A stretch of DNA of 24,087 nucleotides from JBJXFY01 sp046155815 (GTDB lineage Bacteria > Verrucomicrobiota > Verrucomicrobiia > Limisphaerales > CAIMTB01). Shown here one piece after another: positions 1-8,941 of this stretch. A program made the position numbers and the translations under genes. Positions within the stretch are counted from its first letter, which is position 1, and every line of letters starts with the position of its first letter. A model generated the notes under the pieces. The model did no database searches and was not told where the DNA came from. It saw only the letters and a program-made list of their open reading frames with translations. The DNA lies in NCBI GenBank assembly GCA_046155815.1, contig JBJXFY010000256.1:1-24087 (forward strand), given 5' to 3'.

Positions 1-2389
1 GGGTGTTGGTGAGATTGGGGCGGCCCCAGCCCTGGTAGTTGATGTTGGGCCGCGTCTCGAAGCTGTACAACGGCCCCAGCGAGCGCGACCCGTTGATGAG
101 CAGCGCCTTCAGCAGCGCCGGGCTGACGCGGCGGTTCTCGCGCTGAAACCATTCCTGCATCAAGCCGAGGAAGCCCGTGACCGCAGGCGCCGCCATGCTG
201 GTGCCGGATTCATATCGGTAACTCGGCGCCAGGCCGTCATTCAGTTTCTTGAGTTCCTCGAAATAGGGAATGTTGGCGGAGGACAATGTGATGACGCTGA
301 GCACATTGTAGAACAGCGGATCCTCAAAGGGATTGCTGACCGAGAAATACCAGTAGCCCGGCCGGAAGGGGCGGTCGGGCGGGACGCTGGCGAGGTTGCC
401 CGTTCCGATCAGGTCACCGACCGGGTCCGGCAGCCGGTCGTAGGCGAGATAGAGCGGGATGCCGGGAAAGGGAACCGGCGAACGCGTCGTGGGCAGCAGA
501 CGGATGCTGAAGCTCTCGGCATCGTCCGGCGCAAAGAGGAGGTAGTTGTTGAAGGCGGCGGGATTCACCCGCTGATCGCGGTAAAGCTGCACGATGCTGT
601 CGTAGAAGCGTTCCGGATCAATCCAGTCCTTCGAACGCGTGGAGGCGATGAACGAACCCGGCCCGACCACGTCGGGCTTGAAGCGTCCGAAGCGTCCCTC
701 GACGCCGAGGCCGACGTTGCCGCGGCTGGAGAAGCTCACCACCTGGTCATTGCTGTCCGTGTCCCCGAGGAACCAAAAATTGGTGGTCACCTCGCCCGTG
801 ATGTCATTGGTCAGGACCGTGTGGTTGGTGATGTTACGGAACAGCTCAGTCGCGCCGACGGTGATGACATTCTTGGCCGTGGCCGGCGAGGAGATGCTGC
901 CCGGCTCGCCGTCCTGCCCGTCCTCGGACCCGAAGCCATCGTTGCCGGCGGCGAAGACAAAGAGGATGGGCTGCTCGCCGGTGACCTGGTCGAGGGCGTC
1001 ACGAACGGCGGCGTCGTAGCCGGCGGCGGCCACGTCGTACTCGTAGGCGCCGACGTAGCCCCAGGAGTTGTTTGAGATGGGCACGCCACGGCGGCCCTTC
1101 ACGACGTAGTAGTTCGTGGCGGCGTTTTCCTGAAGGTAGGCGTCGGAGATCAGCGGGCCGGTCTGGAGGTCAATGGGCTGGGCGAAAAGCTGCGCCGCCG
1201 GGGCCTTGCCGCGGAGGTCCGCACCCGGCACGACGCTGCCGGGGAGGTTGGTGATGGTCGCCGACTGCGAGCCGGTGCCCGCCACGGTGCCGGCGACGTG
1301 CGTGCCGTGGCCGTTGAAGTCGGCCAGTACGGACGGATCGTTGCCCTCCACGCGGCCGGCGAGGTCGGGGTGGGTCGCGTCAATGCCGGTGTCGTTGATG
1401 TTGATCCAGACATTGCTGCCGGTGAGACCGAGAAAGTTTGTTCCCTGGAGCGGCTCGTTGGTCGCAGTGGTGGAGACGCCAAGGATCGTCCGGGTCAGGT
1501 CGTTGAGCAGCGCCCGGCCACGGCGGGGCTCGATCGTCTGCAGCTCTGCGAGGCGCGCGAGCGGCGCCAGGCTGTCGGCCGGCGTGCGCAGCGCCCACTG
1601 GGGGCCAAAGGGCGTGCGGGAGCGGGTGAGCACCTCCGCGCCGAGGCCCGCGAACGCGGCCTCGGCCGTCGCCTCGGTGCCGGGGAGCAGGACCACATTC
1701 AGCTCCGTCCCCTGGACGAGCGGCTGCCGGTCGCGCGCGAGGCGCAGGAGGGAATCCTCGAGCTTGTACCAGGGCTCGTAGGGCAGCACGGCGGCCACAC
1801 GCGGCGAGCGACGCAACTGTCCGGCCTGCGCGGTGCTGGACTTCACCAGGTAGGCGTTGTTGGGGAGGTAGGAGACGATCTCCGCGCCGGTCAGGGCCAC
1901 ATACTCGCGGAGCGACTGGTCCACCGGGCCGTGGGACTGGACGATCCAGGCACCCGGCTCGGTCGCCGCCCGGAGATGCTCCGGGACGGCCGGCAGCGGC
2001 TGCCGGGTATCGAGCAGGGCATTGCGCAGCAGGATGGCCCGGTCGTCGCGGGCGAGCAGATCGAGGTCCCGGTCCGTGTTGCGGAGGCGGGTCAGCTCGC
2101 GCTCACCAGCCTTGCGGCCGAAGGCCTCGGCGGGCTTGGCGGGCTCGGCCGCGTTGGTGTCCGGCCGGCCGAGCAGGCCTGATCCGGTCAGCGTGAGCGG
2201 GGCCGGCGCGCCCGCGGCGGCACCGGCGGCGGGCGAAAGGCCGGGGGCCGGCGCGGCGGCAGCCGGCTGCGGCGCCGTGGCCGGCGGCACGGCCGTGCGC
2301 GCGCGGCGCTCGCCGAGGCGCCAGAAGACGCTCGCGCCCAGCAGGGCGAGGGCACAGACGGCCAACCAAAATTTCGGGCTCGAACGCAT
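1..2389 (-). CDS. S8 family (subtilisin-like) serine protease, C-terminus beyond left edge
   Basis: The frame from ATG 2389 stays open for 796 codons to the left edge, so the gene is incomplete at its 3' end. Residues 1-25 look like a signal peptide or signal anchor (FWLAVCALALLGASVFW), followed by an Ala/Pro-rich linker. The stretch around 125-200 resembles a protease propeptide (AWIVQSHG, YLPNNAYLVKSS). The catalytic triad is complete: Asp333 in NDTGID, His361 in NGHGTHVAGT and Ser731 in ESGTSMAAPAVTG, with the oxyanion Asn483 in AAGNDG. About 150 residues separate the PDVVGPG strand (573-578) from the active-site Ser, far more than the few tens usual in subtilases, so a domain is inserted there. 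It lies 50 bp downstream of the giant pseudopilin gene on the same strand, without a clear Shine-Dalgarno site, and probably ends that operon. Being the substrate of the neighbouring export machine is inference. Confidence 0.9.
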   Translation of the reverse strand, partial: MRSSPKFWLAVCALALLGASVFWRLGERRARTAVPPATAPQPAAAAPAPGLSPAAGAAAGAPAPLTLTGSGLLGRPDTNAAEPAKPAEAFGRKAGERELTRLRNTDRDLDLLARDDRAILLRNALLDTRQPLPAVPEHLRAATEPGAWIVQSHGPVDQSLREYVALTGAEIVSYLPNNAYLVKSSTAQAGQLRRSPRVAAVLPYEPWYKLEDSLLRLARDRQPLVQGTELNVVLLPGTEATAEAAFAGLGAEVLTRSRTPFGPQWALRTPADSLAPLARLAELQTIEPRRGRALLNDLTRTILGVSTTATNEPLQGTNFLGLTGSNVWININDTGIDATHPDLAGRVEGNDPSVLADFNGHGTHVAGTVAGTGSQSATITNLPGSVVPGADLRGKAPAAQLFAQPIDLQTGPLISDAYLQENAATNYYVVKGRRGVPISNNSWGYVGAYEYDVAAAGYDAAVRDALDQVTGEQPILFVFAAGNDGFGSEDGQDGEPGSISSPATAKNVITVGATELFRNITNHTVLTNDITGEVTTNFWFLGDTDSNDQVVSFSSRGNVGLGVEGRFGRFKPDVVGPGSFIASTRSKDWIDPERFYDSIVQLYRDQRVNPAAFNNYLLFAPDDAESFSIRLLPTTRSPVPFPGIPLYLAYDRLPDPVGDLIGTGNLASVPPDRPFRPGYWYFSVSNPFEDPLFYNVLSVITLSSANIPYFEELKKLNDGLAPSYRYESGTSMAAPAVTGFLGLMQEWFQRENRRVSPALLKALLINGSRSLGPLYSFETRPNINYQGWGRPNLTNT

Positions 2390-2439
2390 GGAGGGATGAA
2401 CGGCCTACAATGTCACAGGCTGCGGGTTCTGGCGACGGG

Positions 2440-5400
2440 CTACTCGGGCGGCGGCATCACCTGGAAGTTCTCCACCACCGCCCGCGGCGCGCGCGGGTCG
2501 CCCTCGAAGCGCACCACCGCGCGGGTCGCGTACTCGCCGGTGATCTGATAGTTCGTGGACATCAGGAAGTAGCGGCCGGGCTCGACGACGGCGGAGTCCG
2601 GCGCGGGCTTGAGCGACTGCCCGAAGCCGTAGATCACCACGCGCGGATCGTCGCGGTTGAGCAGGCCGAGGATCTGCTGCGGGATGCGCTCGACGGCGGC
2701 GTCGGGGGGGCTGCCGCGGACCCCGGAGGTGAGCCGGAGGTAGGGCGAGTCGTCCGAGAGCTCCGGCGTGGCGAGCACTTCGCCCAGGTAATTGAACCGG
2801 GCGGCGGGCCGGTTCGTCCGGGTCCGGTTGATGCCGTCCACAATGGCGTTGAGATTGGCCGATCCGGGCAGGATGAACGCCGGCTGGATGGTGGTCTGGC
2901 CGGGACTGTTGGTCACGACGGAGAGGCCGCCGAGCACGGCGCTCCAGGCGCCCAACTGGTCCTGGTTCACGCCGAGCAGGCCGCGGGCGGCGTTGTCGTT
3001 CGGCGCGGTGGTAAAGAGTTCGAGCACCCGCCAGTCGTTGGTGGGATGCGTGGAAGGCGGGACAAAGGTCGTGTTGGGGAACACCGCCGGGCGGTGGCCG
3101 GACCACTGGAACCAGTCCCCCGCCCCGAGGAGCTGCGTGCCATCCGCCTTGAGGCCGGACTTGAGGTACACCGTCTGCCACGGGGTGCCGCGGTGGACGC
3201 GGCCGATCCAGCCGAGGTTGGGGAAGGCGTTGGTCGGGAAATCCCAGGCGTCGGAGCCGGTGATCTGCGGATCCTTGAGCGCCCAGTCGAAGTCCTGCGG
3301 GGCGGTGGTGCCGCTGGTCGCCCACGGCAGGTAACGGTTGTTGACCTGCAGAAGGTTGTTCTGGTCCGTCGGAACGGGGCCGACCTCGAGGATGGGTTCG
3401 ACACCGTCAATGCCCTCCGGCCCGCCGGACTGGTCGCGCAGAGGATCAATGATGTCCGCCGTCAGGTAGTGGACGAGCGGGTCGTTCACCTGCCAGGTGC
3501 GGTTCACGAAAAGCCGCCGGGCGGGCGAGAAGGGCACCTGCATCCGCAGCGTGGGCGATGTGTTGGCGGGCGCGGGCCAGACGTCCGGACTCACAAAAGA
3601 CCGGAAGCGACTGACCTCGGGGCGCGTTTGCCCAGGTTGCAACGGAGCCTGGCCTGGCAACAAGGGCCAGATTTCAGTGGACACCTGCTCGGTCCCCATT
3701 GAGACGTTAATCTGCTTCTGGACGCCCCGAGGCAGGCCGCGGGCGCTTGGCGGGCGGTTGGTGGCCCAGAACTCATTCCTGACGGAAACATTCCCGGCAT
3801 CGTTGGTGCGGCCGAGGAGCGCGCGGGAGATGTTCAGGCGCGTGTTCAGGTCGTCGAGGTCCACATAGTCCACGATGCGGTCGGCCAAGGTGTCCACCAC
3901 CACGGCGCGGAGGCGGTTGGTGATCCAGAGATCCCAGACCGGGGCCTCGAAATTGCGGACCGACTCGAACGTGGTCTGGCTGGTCGGGATGGGGAGGAAG
4001 CGCTGCTGGAGGACGCTGTAGTAGGAGTCGTCCACCACGACCTGGTTGGTGGCGATGGGCACGATGAACTGCCGGCCCTGCCAGTCCCCGGGGTTGAGCA
4101 CCAGGCCGCTGTTGGCCGCATGGTTGGTGGAGATGCGGGTGAGCAGGATCTGGTTGGTGGCGCGGGGCAGGTTGATGAGCCGGGTCTGGTTCGAGAGCGC
4201 GAAGTCCGACTCGAGGGTCGCCATGAGGTTCAACGCACGCGGATAGGCGGCCTGGTAGGAGTTCCAGAACTCGATGCCAAACACGTTCGAGATGCCGAGC
4301 GTGTACATCTGGTTGGTGCGGACCGGGAGGCCGTTCGGGCTGTTCTTCACCACCTCGAGCTTGCGGCCGATGGTGGCCACGGTCTGCATGGCGAACTCGT
4401 TGAAGTTCGGGTGGCCGCGGCGGGCGCCGATGACGAGCGGGACGCCGGCGACGCGGAGATTGCCCCGGCCAAGCCCCTGGGCCACGCGGGCCTCGACCGC
4501 GGCGTTGCCGCGCTGGGCAAGGTCCGCGTGCGGCGCGCTCCAGACGTTCTCGCGCCAGTCGTTGGTGACCACCGCCCAGCCGGTGATGCCGAGGCCGTTG
4601 GTGGCGGTGCCCAGGTGGTTGGTATAGGTGAGGTTCCCGAAGAGCGGCCGGAACACCGTGGGGAGCTGGAGCAGGTTGGTGGCAGTGCTGCCGGGCATAA
4701 GCCCCGGATTGTCGGTCGTTGTTGCGTCGTAGAGGTTCGCCGCGAGCTGGAAGAGGCGATGCACGGCGGGGGTGTAGTAGTTGTCCGGCCAGACGGGGAT
4801 GCGGGTCGCCGTGAGGTTGGTGATCGCGGAGGGGATGTTGGTGGAGCCGTACAACGGGGAGCGGGAATCCAGCCCGTGGAAGCTGGCGCGCACCATCAAG
4901 TCCGCGGCGTTCGTGTAGAAGGCCAGCGGCTGCCAGGGGAAGAAGTTGGTCGCGTGACGGCCCACGGAGTCGTCCGGGATCAGGCCGAGTTCGGGCGGGA
5001 GGAGGTCGAGGCGGTTGTCGTAGTTGAGATGCAGGCGGCCGCGGTTGCCGAGGGTGGAGTCGGTGCCCAGCTGCGCGAGCAGGCGGTAGAAGGTGTGGTA
5101 GTTGTAAGTGCCCCGCCGGACGCCCTCGCCGCTGCGGCGGAGGAGCTGTGCGAAACTCTGCGCCGCGCCGGAGGGGTTGTCGGTCACATTGAAGAGTTCC
5201 TGGATGTCATGGAACCCGGCCGGGCTGTCGTCTCCCGACCATCTCCATCCGGGGTTGTTCGCCACGGTCGCCTTGCCCAGGCCCGTCACCACCGGGCCGG
5301 CAGTGAAGAGATCAACCCCGTCGCGAGCGAGGCCCGCCGGGAGCGGATTGAACAGGTCGCGGAGGCGGGCGAGGCTGAGGAAGGAGCGGTTGTAGCGGTA

Positions 5401-6285
5401 CTGCAGGACATCAAAGGCGTGCTGGAAGGCAAGGCCGCGGCTGCCCCGCTGCACATCGGGATCAAAGGTGTACTGGACGGCGCCCCAGGTATTGGAGTTC
5501 AGCCCGCGGAGAAAGGCGGCGAAATTCAGCTCCCAGGAACCCACGCCCTGGTTGCGCAGGTAGCCCTCGACGTCCCCGCCACCGGGAGAGCGCTTCGCCA
5601 TGTTGTGCATGAAATTCACGTCCAGGCTCTTGCCGGTCGGCAGGACGAGGTAGGCGAAGCGGCCCACGAAGGGGTTGGTGCCGGAATGCGGCAGGTCCGG
5701 CCGGCGGAGCACGCCGATCCACTCGGGGTCGCCCACCCAGTGGTTGGTGGTGGGCAGCGGCAGTCCGCCCTGCGGAAAGACACCCACAAAGAAGCCGTTG
5801 GACTCGAACTGCCCGTTGCGGTTGAAGTCGTGGTAGAACCGGAAGTCCAGGCGCCGCTGCCCGGGCTGCGCCCCGGGAAGGAGGAGGAAGACGGGGGCGC
5901 GTGGGTCAATCTGGAGGTTGCCGATGGCCCGGAGGAGGTCCGCCTCGTTGTCCAGCAGGTTGGTCGTGCCCCGGTAGGTGAAGCCGACGTTGAAGATGTT
6001 GGTGCCGTCGGCGGGATTGAAGCCGCCGATGAAGTTGGTGGAGACCAGCAGGTCGTAGTTCAGCAGGTTCGTGGCGGCCTGGATCCGCGCCGCGACCTCG
6101 GCCTGGGCGCGGGCCAGCGCCATCTCGGTCATGTCGCGAGCATCCACCTGGTCACCGTATACCGTGACGGCGGCGCGCTCGCGGCGGCTGATGGCCAGGA
6201 ACGTGACGGCCATGAGCGTCACCACCGACAGCATCACGAGGGTGATGACGAGGGCGATGCCCTGTTGGGAACGGCGGTGGCGCAT
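2440..6285 (-). CDS. Giant GspK/PilX-like pseudopilin (Verru_Chthon cassette protein A-like)
   Basis: This 1281-residue protein starts with a short basic leader (MRHRRSQQG) and a hydrophobic helix at about 10-30 (IALVITLVMLSVVTLMAVTF), then a long helix (ARDMTEMALARAQAEV). It has the prepilin-like Gly9 before the helix but no Glu at mature position 5, as in GspK and PilX, which cap pilus or pseudopilus tips. GspK is usually about 300-350 residues, so most of this protein is an unassigned extracellular domain, rich in Thr-Asn pairs. The start ATG shares one base with the stop of the upstream J-like gene (TGATG), which implies translational coupling. It is the last of five consecutive pseudopilin genes. 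Size, position and N-terminus match what I recall of the Verru_Chthon A family; a profile search would settle that assignment. Confidence 0.85.
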   Translation of the reverse strand: MRHRRSQQGIALVITLVMLSVVTLMAVTFLAISRRERAAVTVYGDQVDARDMTEMALARAQAEVAARIQAATNLLNYDLLVSTNFIGGFNPADGTNIFNVGFTYRGTTNLLDNEADLLRAIGNLQIDPRAPVFLLLPGAQPGQRRLDFRFYHDFNRNGQFESNGFFVGVFPQGGLPLPTTNHWVGDPEWIGVLRRPDLPHSGTNPFVGRFAYLVLPTGKSLDVNFMHNMAKRSPGGGDVEGYLRNQGVGSWELNFAAFLRGLNSNTWGAVQYTFDPDVQRGSRGLAFQHAFDVLQYRYNRSFLSLARLRDLFNPLPAGLARDGVDLFTAGPVVTGLGKATVANNPGWRWSGDDSPAGFHDIQELFNVTDNPSGAAQSFAQLLRRSGEGVRRGTYNYHTFYRLLAQLGTDSTLGNRGRLHLNYDNRLDLLPPELGLIPDDSVGRHATNFFPWQPLAFYTNAADLMVRASFHGLDSRSPLYGSTNIPSAITNLTATRIPVWPDNYYTPAVHRLFQLAANLYDATTTDNPGLMPGSTATNLLQLPTVFRPLFGNLTYTNHLGTATNGLGITGWAVVTNDWRENVWSAPHADLAQRGNAAVEARVAQGLGRGNLRVAGVPLVIGARRGHPNFNEFAMQTVATIGRKLEVVKNSPNGLPVRTNQMYTLGISNVFGIEFWNSYQAAYPRALNLMATLESDFALSNQTRLINLPRATNQILLTRISTNHAANSGLVLNPGDWQGRQFIVPIATNQVVVDDSYYSVLQQRFLPIPTSQTTFESVRNFEAPVWDLWITNRLRAVVVDTLADRIVDYVDLDDLNTRLNISRALLGRTNDAGNVSVRNEFWATNRPPSARGLPRGVQKQINVSMGTEQVSTEIWPLLPGQAPLQPGQTRPEVSRFRSFVSPDVWPAPANTSPTLRMQVPFSPARRLFVNRTWQVNDPLVHYLTADIIDPLRDQSGGPEGIDGVEPILEVGPVPTDQNNLLQVNNRYLPWATSGTTAPQDFDWALKDPQITGSDAWDFPTNAFPNLGWIGRVHRGTPWQTVYLKSGLKADGTQLLGAGDWFQWSGHRPAVFPNTTFVPPSTHPTNDWRVLELFTTAPNDNAARGLLGVNQDQLGAWSAVLGGLSVVTNSPGQTTIQPAFILPGSANLNAIVDGINRTRTNRPAARFNYLGEVLATPELSDDSPYLRLTSGVRGSPPDAAVERIPQQILGLLNRDDPRVVIYGFGQSLKPAPDSAVVEPGRYFLMSTNYQITGEYATRAVVRFEGDPRAPRAVVENFQVMPPPE

Positions 6286-7304
6286 CAGGACTTGGGGGCG
6301 TTGGCCAGCGGGATGCGCTGGCGGAAGAGGTGGATCCGGCCGGCGTTCTGGCTCAGGTAGCGGCCCGCGCCCTCCGGCGTGGTGAAGCCCCGCAGCCGCT
6401 CGGCGACCTGCGGCTCGACGAGGCCCAGCTCGACCTCGACGTAGGCGGGCAGCACGCCGCCGGTGAAGCGGTAGGACATCTCGCCGTAGCGTGTGTGGCT
6501 GACCTCGAACTGTTCGAGGAACTCGCGCCGGGGGAGGTCGCGGTACGGGGTGCGGACATCCTCCCGGCCGCGCGGCGGAATCGTCTGCTCGGTGATGGCC
6601 ACGCCGGCGTCGTCATAGGCCGTAATGCGGAAGTGGACGACATTGCCGAGGACGGGCGCGGAGAAGGCGAGGTTGGTCCGATCGGGCCAGACCAGCGGGT
6701 AGCGGCTGTTGTGAAGGTTGAGCACGTTCAGGCCCTGGTTGTCCGGCTGCAGGGCAAAGTAGCGGTCGGCGGGCAGAGCGTGCTTCCAGACGCGCCAGTC
6801 ATCATCCGGCGGCCGGCTGCCGAAGCGCTTGGCGGGCAGGTTCACGTTGGTGCCGGTCGAGGTGTAGCGCATCAGCGTGCCGACGCGGACGCCGGCGACG
6901 GTGTTGGTATCGAAGTCGAGCCACCAGCCCACGCCGCGCCAGCCATTGTTCGCACGGTGCAGCAGGTAAAGCTCGCCGGCGCTCAGGGTCATGAGCGGAC
7001 CGCCGCTCAGGTCCGCAACGGGCACCGGCGGGAGGTTGGACATGATGCCGGAATAGAGATTGGCCCGGTGGGGCTGGCCGCCCACGGCGACCTGCTCGAC
7101 GTCCTCGCGCAGCAGGTCCACCGCGGCGCGGGCGCCCTCGAAGACGTCCACCTGCTGGATGGAGCCGCGGAGCGCCTTCTGGGTCTGGTCAAACACCGCG
7201 TAGAGGCCAAACACGATGAGCGTCATGATGGCGACGGCGAGCAGCAGCTCGATGACCGTGAATGCGGCGCGGTCGCGGACGGGCGTGGGGGAAAGCGCGC
7301 GCAT
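6285..7304 (-). CDS. GspJ-like pseudopilin (Verru_Chthon cassette protein C-like)
   Basis: The product has 339 residues. The leader MRALSPTPVRDRAA is followed by a class III prepilin segment, FTVIELLLAVAIMTLIVFGLY, with the cleavage site predicted between Ala14 and Phe15 and the conserved Glu at mature position 5 (Glu19). The helix continues into a long amphipathic stretch (QTQKALRGSIQQVDVFEGARAA residues in two parts, about 36-60), typical of GspJ-type minor pseudopilins. ATG 7304 was chosen because it gives a normal-length leader and starts 2 bp after the stop of the I-like gene; an in-frame ATG at 7400 would lie inside that gene and give an unlikely 46-residue leader. Its stop overlaps the start of the K-like gene. 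Expected role: tip-complex subunit in the periplasm, anchored in the inner membrane before assembly. Confidence 0.85.
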   Translation of the reverse strand: MRALSPTPVRDRAAFTVIELLLAVAIMTLIVFGLYAVFDQTQKALRGSIQQVDVFEGARAAVDLLREDVEQVAVGGQPHRANLYSGIMSNLPPVPVADLSGGPLMTLSAGELYLLHRANNGWRGVGWWLDFDTNTVAGVRVGTLMRYTSTGTNVNLPAKRFGSRPPDDDWRVWKHALPADRYFALQPDNQGLNVLNLHNSRYPLVWPDRTNLAFSAPVLGNVVHFRITAYDDAGVAITEQTIPPRGREDVRTPYRDLPRREFLEQFEVSHTRYGEMSYRFTGGVLPAYVEVELGLVEPQVAERLRGFTTPEGAGRYLSQNAGRIHLFRQRIPLANAPKS

Positions 7305-7306
7305 GG

Positions 7307-8128
7307 CTAGAACTGGTTGGGGGCGAGCCGCCACAGCAGGGCGCGCTGGCCGAGCAGGTTGGTGACATAAGGTGCGCCAACCGGTCCGTCGCCGGCCCAC
7401 GGCCGCAGCGTCCCGGGCACCAGGCTGCGGAAGGTGCGCCGGCGGTTTCCCACGCGGAGGTTTTGCGGCTGCTGCGGATCGTCCGCCCAGATGGGCCAGC
7501 TCAGTGTGAGACGGATTTCATGGGCATCGGCGAGCTGGGGCAGGTCGCCCTGAAGGTTCCGCAGGTAGCTGAGCTGGAGGGCCTGGTTCGTTCCCCAGCG
7601 GTTGGTCAGGGCGGGCGGATAGACCAGCAGGGGGACGATCTCGATCTGGGCGCGGTAGCGGAAGGCGACCTCGGCGGCGGCCGGGTCGCGCTCGATGGCG
7701 GTGCTGTTCATCGCGCGCAGCCAGGCGACGACGCGGTTGGTGAGCGGGAAGCGGGCGTCCGGATCGTGCCACACCTTGGGCGTGCTGAGCAGGCCGACAA
7801 TCTGGTCGCCGGTAAGGCGTTGGTTCGCGTTGCTGCTGGTGTTGACCCAGCGGCGCGAGGACTCGCGGTTGCTGACCGAGATGAAGTACACCGCGTTGCT
7901 GAGCACGCCCAGGCGGTCGGCCCCGGAGCGGATGGCGTTCAGCAGGTACTCCCCCTCCTGGTTGATGACGGTTTCCTGCCGGTTGTCGCGCTGGACCTGC
8001 AGGCCGGTGGGCAGCACGCCGATGATGGCCACGAGGGCGAAGGCGACGACGGCGAGCGCGAGCGCGATCTCCACCATCGTGAAGGCGGCCTCGCCACGGC
8101 GCGGGCTGCTGGAAACGGCGATCCTCAC
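7307..8128 (-). CDS. GspI-like pseudopilin (Verru_Chthon cassette protein B-like)
   Basis: The product has 273 residues, starting at GTG 8128. The prepilin motif is FTMVEIALALAVVAFALVAI, with Ala15/Phe16 as the expected cleavage site and Glu20 as mature Glu5. The following IIGVLPTGLQ turn is what I recall as characteristic of Verru_Chthon cassette protein B. The GTG start overlaps the TGA stop of the H-like gene (GTGA). It is preceded at 6 nt by the best Shine-Dalgarno site in the operon, AAGGAGGT at 8135-8142, so this start is well supported against upstream in-frame starts. By gene order (G-H-I-J-K) it takes the GspI place, the central subunit of the I-J-K tip complex in type II secretion systems. 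That structural role is inferred from family and order, not shown here. Confidence 0.85.
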   Translation of the reverse strand: MRIAVSSSPRRGEAAFTMVEIALALAVVAFALVAIIGVLPTGLQVQRDNRQETVINQEGEYLLNAIRSGADRLGVLSNAVYFISVSNRESSRRWVNTSSNANQRLTGDQIVGLLSTPKVWHDPDARFPLTNRVVAWLRAMNSTAIERDPAAAEVAFRYRAQIEIVPLLVYPPALTNRWGTNQALQLSYLRNLQGDLPQLADAHEIRLTLSWPIWADDPQQPQNLRVGNRRRTFRSLVPGTLRPWAGDGPVGAPYVTNLLGQRALLWRLAPNQF

Positions 8129-8940
8129 GGGATGACCTCCTTGGCGCCGGGCGGGTACTCGACCCGGGCGCGGCCGGTGAGCCCGTTGATGCGGATGTAG
8201 CGGCGGTTCCCGCGCGGGGTCTCGACGATGTCCGGGAACACATTGGGGTCCGCGCCGAACATGCTGCCCTTGGTCAGGCGCAGGATCACGTCGTTGAGGG
8301 CAAAAACAGGGCCGTCTCCCCGGCCCGGGGCGAGCACCTGCCCCTTGGGCGTGAACCGGATGTAGGGGAGCGTGGCGTTGATGACGATGCGGTTGGAGCG
8401 CTCGAGCGGGGAATAGACCGGGATGGTGAAGGCGTTGGTGCGCGGCAGCATGGCCGTGAACTGCCACAGGGCCTGGTTGGTCTCCCGCTGTGGATAAAAC
8501 CACTCGGGCGCAAAGAAGATGCCATCCGGCAGGGTCCGCCACGGCGTGAGCAGGCGCGGCATGGGCCGGCCGGGCTGGTCGCCGACCGTCCGGCGGGCGT
8601 ACAGGGCATAGGAAGTCAGCCGCTGGCCGGCCAGGTTGGTGAGGAACATGCGCTGCCCCTGCGGATACTGGTGCAGGTCCGGCGGCACGAAGATCATGTA
8701 CACGTCCGAGCGCTGGATGATGGCCTGCTGCCGGGCGAAGGCGACGTCATCCAGCACCTGGCGCACGGCGGCGTCCATGCCGGTGGACTCGCCGAAGCCG
8801 CGCAGCGCGGGCAGCCCGATGGCGGCCAGGAGGCCGATGATCGCGATGACGATCAGCAGCTCGACGAGGCTGAAGGCGCGCGCCGCGCGTCCCGCGCGGT
8901 GACGCCGGCCCGGCCGGCCTGCTGTGCGGAGCGGGTCCAT
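8125..8940 (-). CDS. GspH-like pseudopilin (Verru_Chthon cassette protein D-like)
   Basis: The product has 271 residues. An Arg-rich 22-residue leader precedes FSLVELLIVIAIIGLLAAIG, a canonical prepilin helix with Glu27 as mature Glu5 and Ala22/Phe23 as the predicted processing site. The segment after the helix (DAAVRQVLDDVAFARQQAII) is typical of GspH/FimT-type minor pseudopilins, whose first long helix is followed by a beta-rich domain. The gene starts 1 bp after the stop of the G-like gene, has GGAAG 5 nt before its ATG, and its stop overlaps the GTG of the next gene. In type II systems GspH joins the tip complex to the shaft; this role is assumed from family and position. No truncation or frameshift is visible. 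Confidence 0.85.
   Translation of the reverse strand: MDPLRTAGRPGRRHRAGRAARAFSLVELLIVIAIIGLLAAIGLPALRGFGESTGMDAAVRQVLDDVAFARQQAIIQRSDVYMIFVPPDLHQYPQGQRMFLTNLAGQRLTSYALYARRTVGDQPGRPMPRLLTPWRTLPDGIFFAPEWFYPQRETNQALWQFTAMLPRTNAFTIPVYSPLERSNRIVINATLPYIRFTPKGQVLAPGRGDGPVFALNDVILRLTKGSMFGADPNVFPDIVETPRGNRRYIRINGLTGRARVEYPPGAKEVIP
8135..8142 (-). promoter_or_regulatory. Shine-Dalgarno site for the GspI-like gene
   Basis: The minus strand reads AAGGAGGT, a perfect anti-16S match, 6 nt before GTG 8128. It decides the start of the GspI-like gene. It lies inside the last codons of the H-like gene, so initiation would be coupled to or independent of termination there. Confidence 0.8.
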
Positions 8941-8941
8941 G

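Noticed and set aside
1298..2182. A 294-codon plus-strand frame near the left end
   Set aside because: It lies opposite the protease, whose frame is continuous through the triad residues and in register from 2389 to the edge.
4120..6360. A 746-codon plus-strand open frame opposite the K-like gene
   Set aside because: It is antisense to a strongly protein-like gene, its composition is the Gly/Val/Ala/Arg/Glu mix expected from the GC-rich complement, and it shows no domain or signal.
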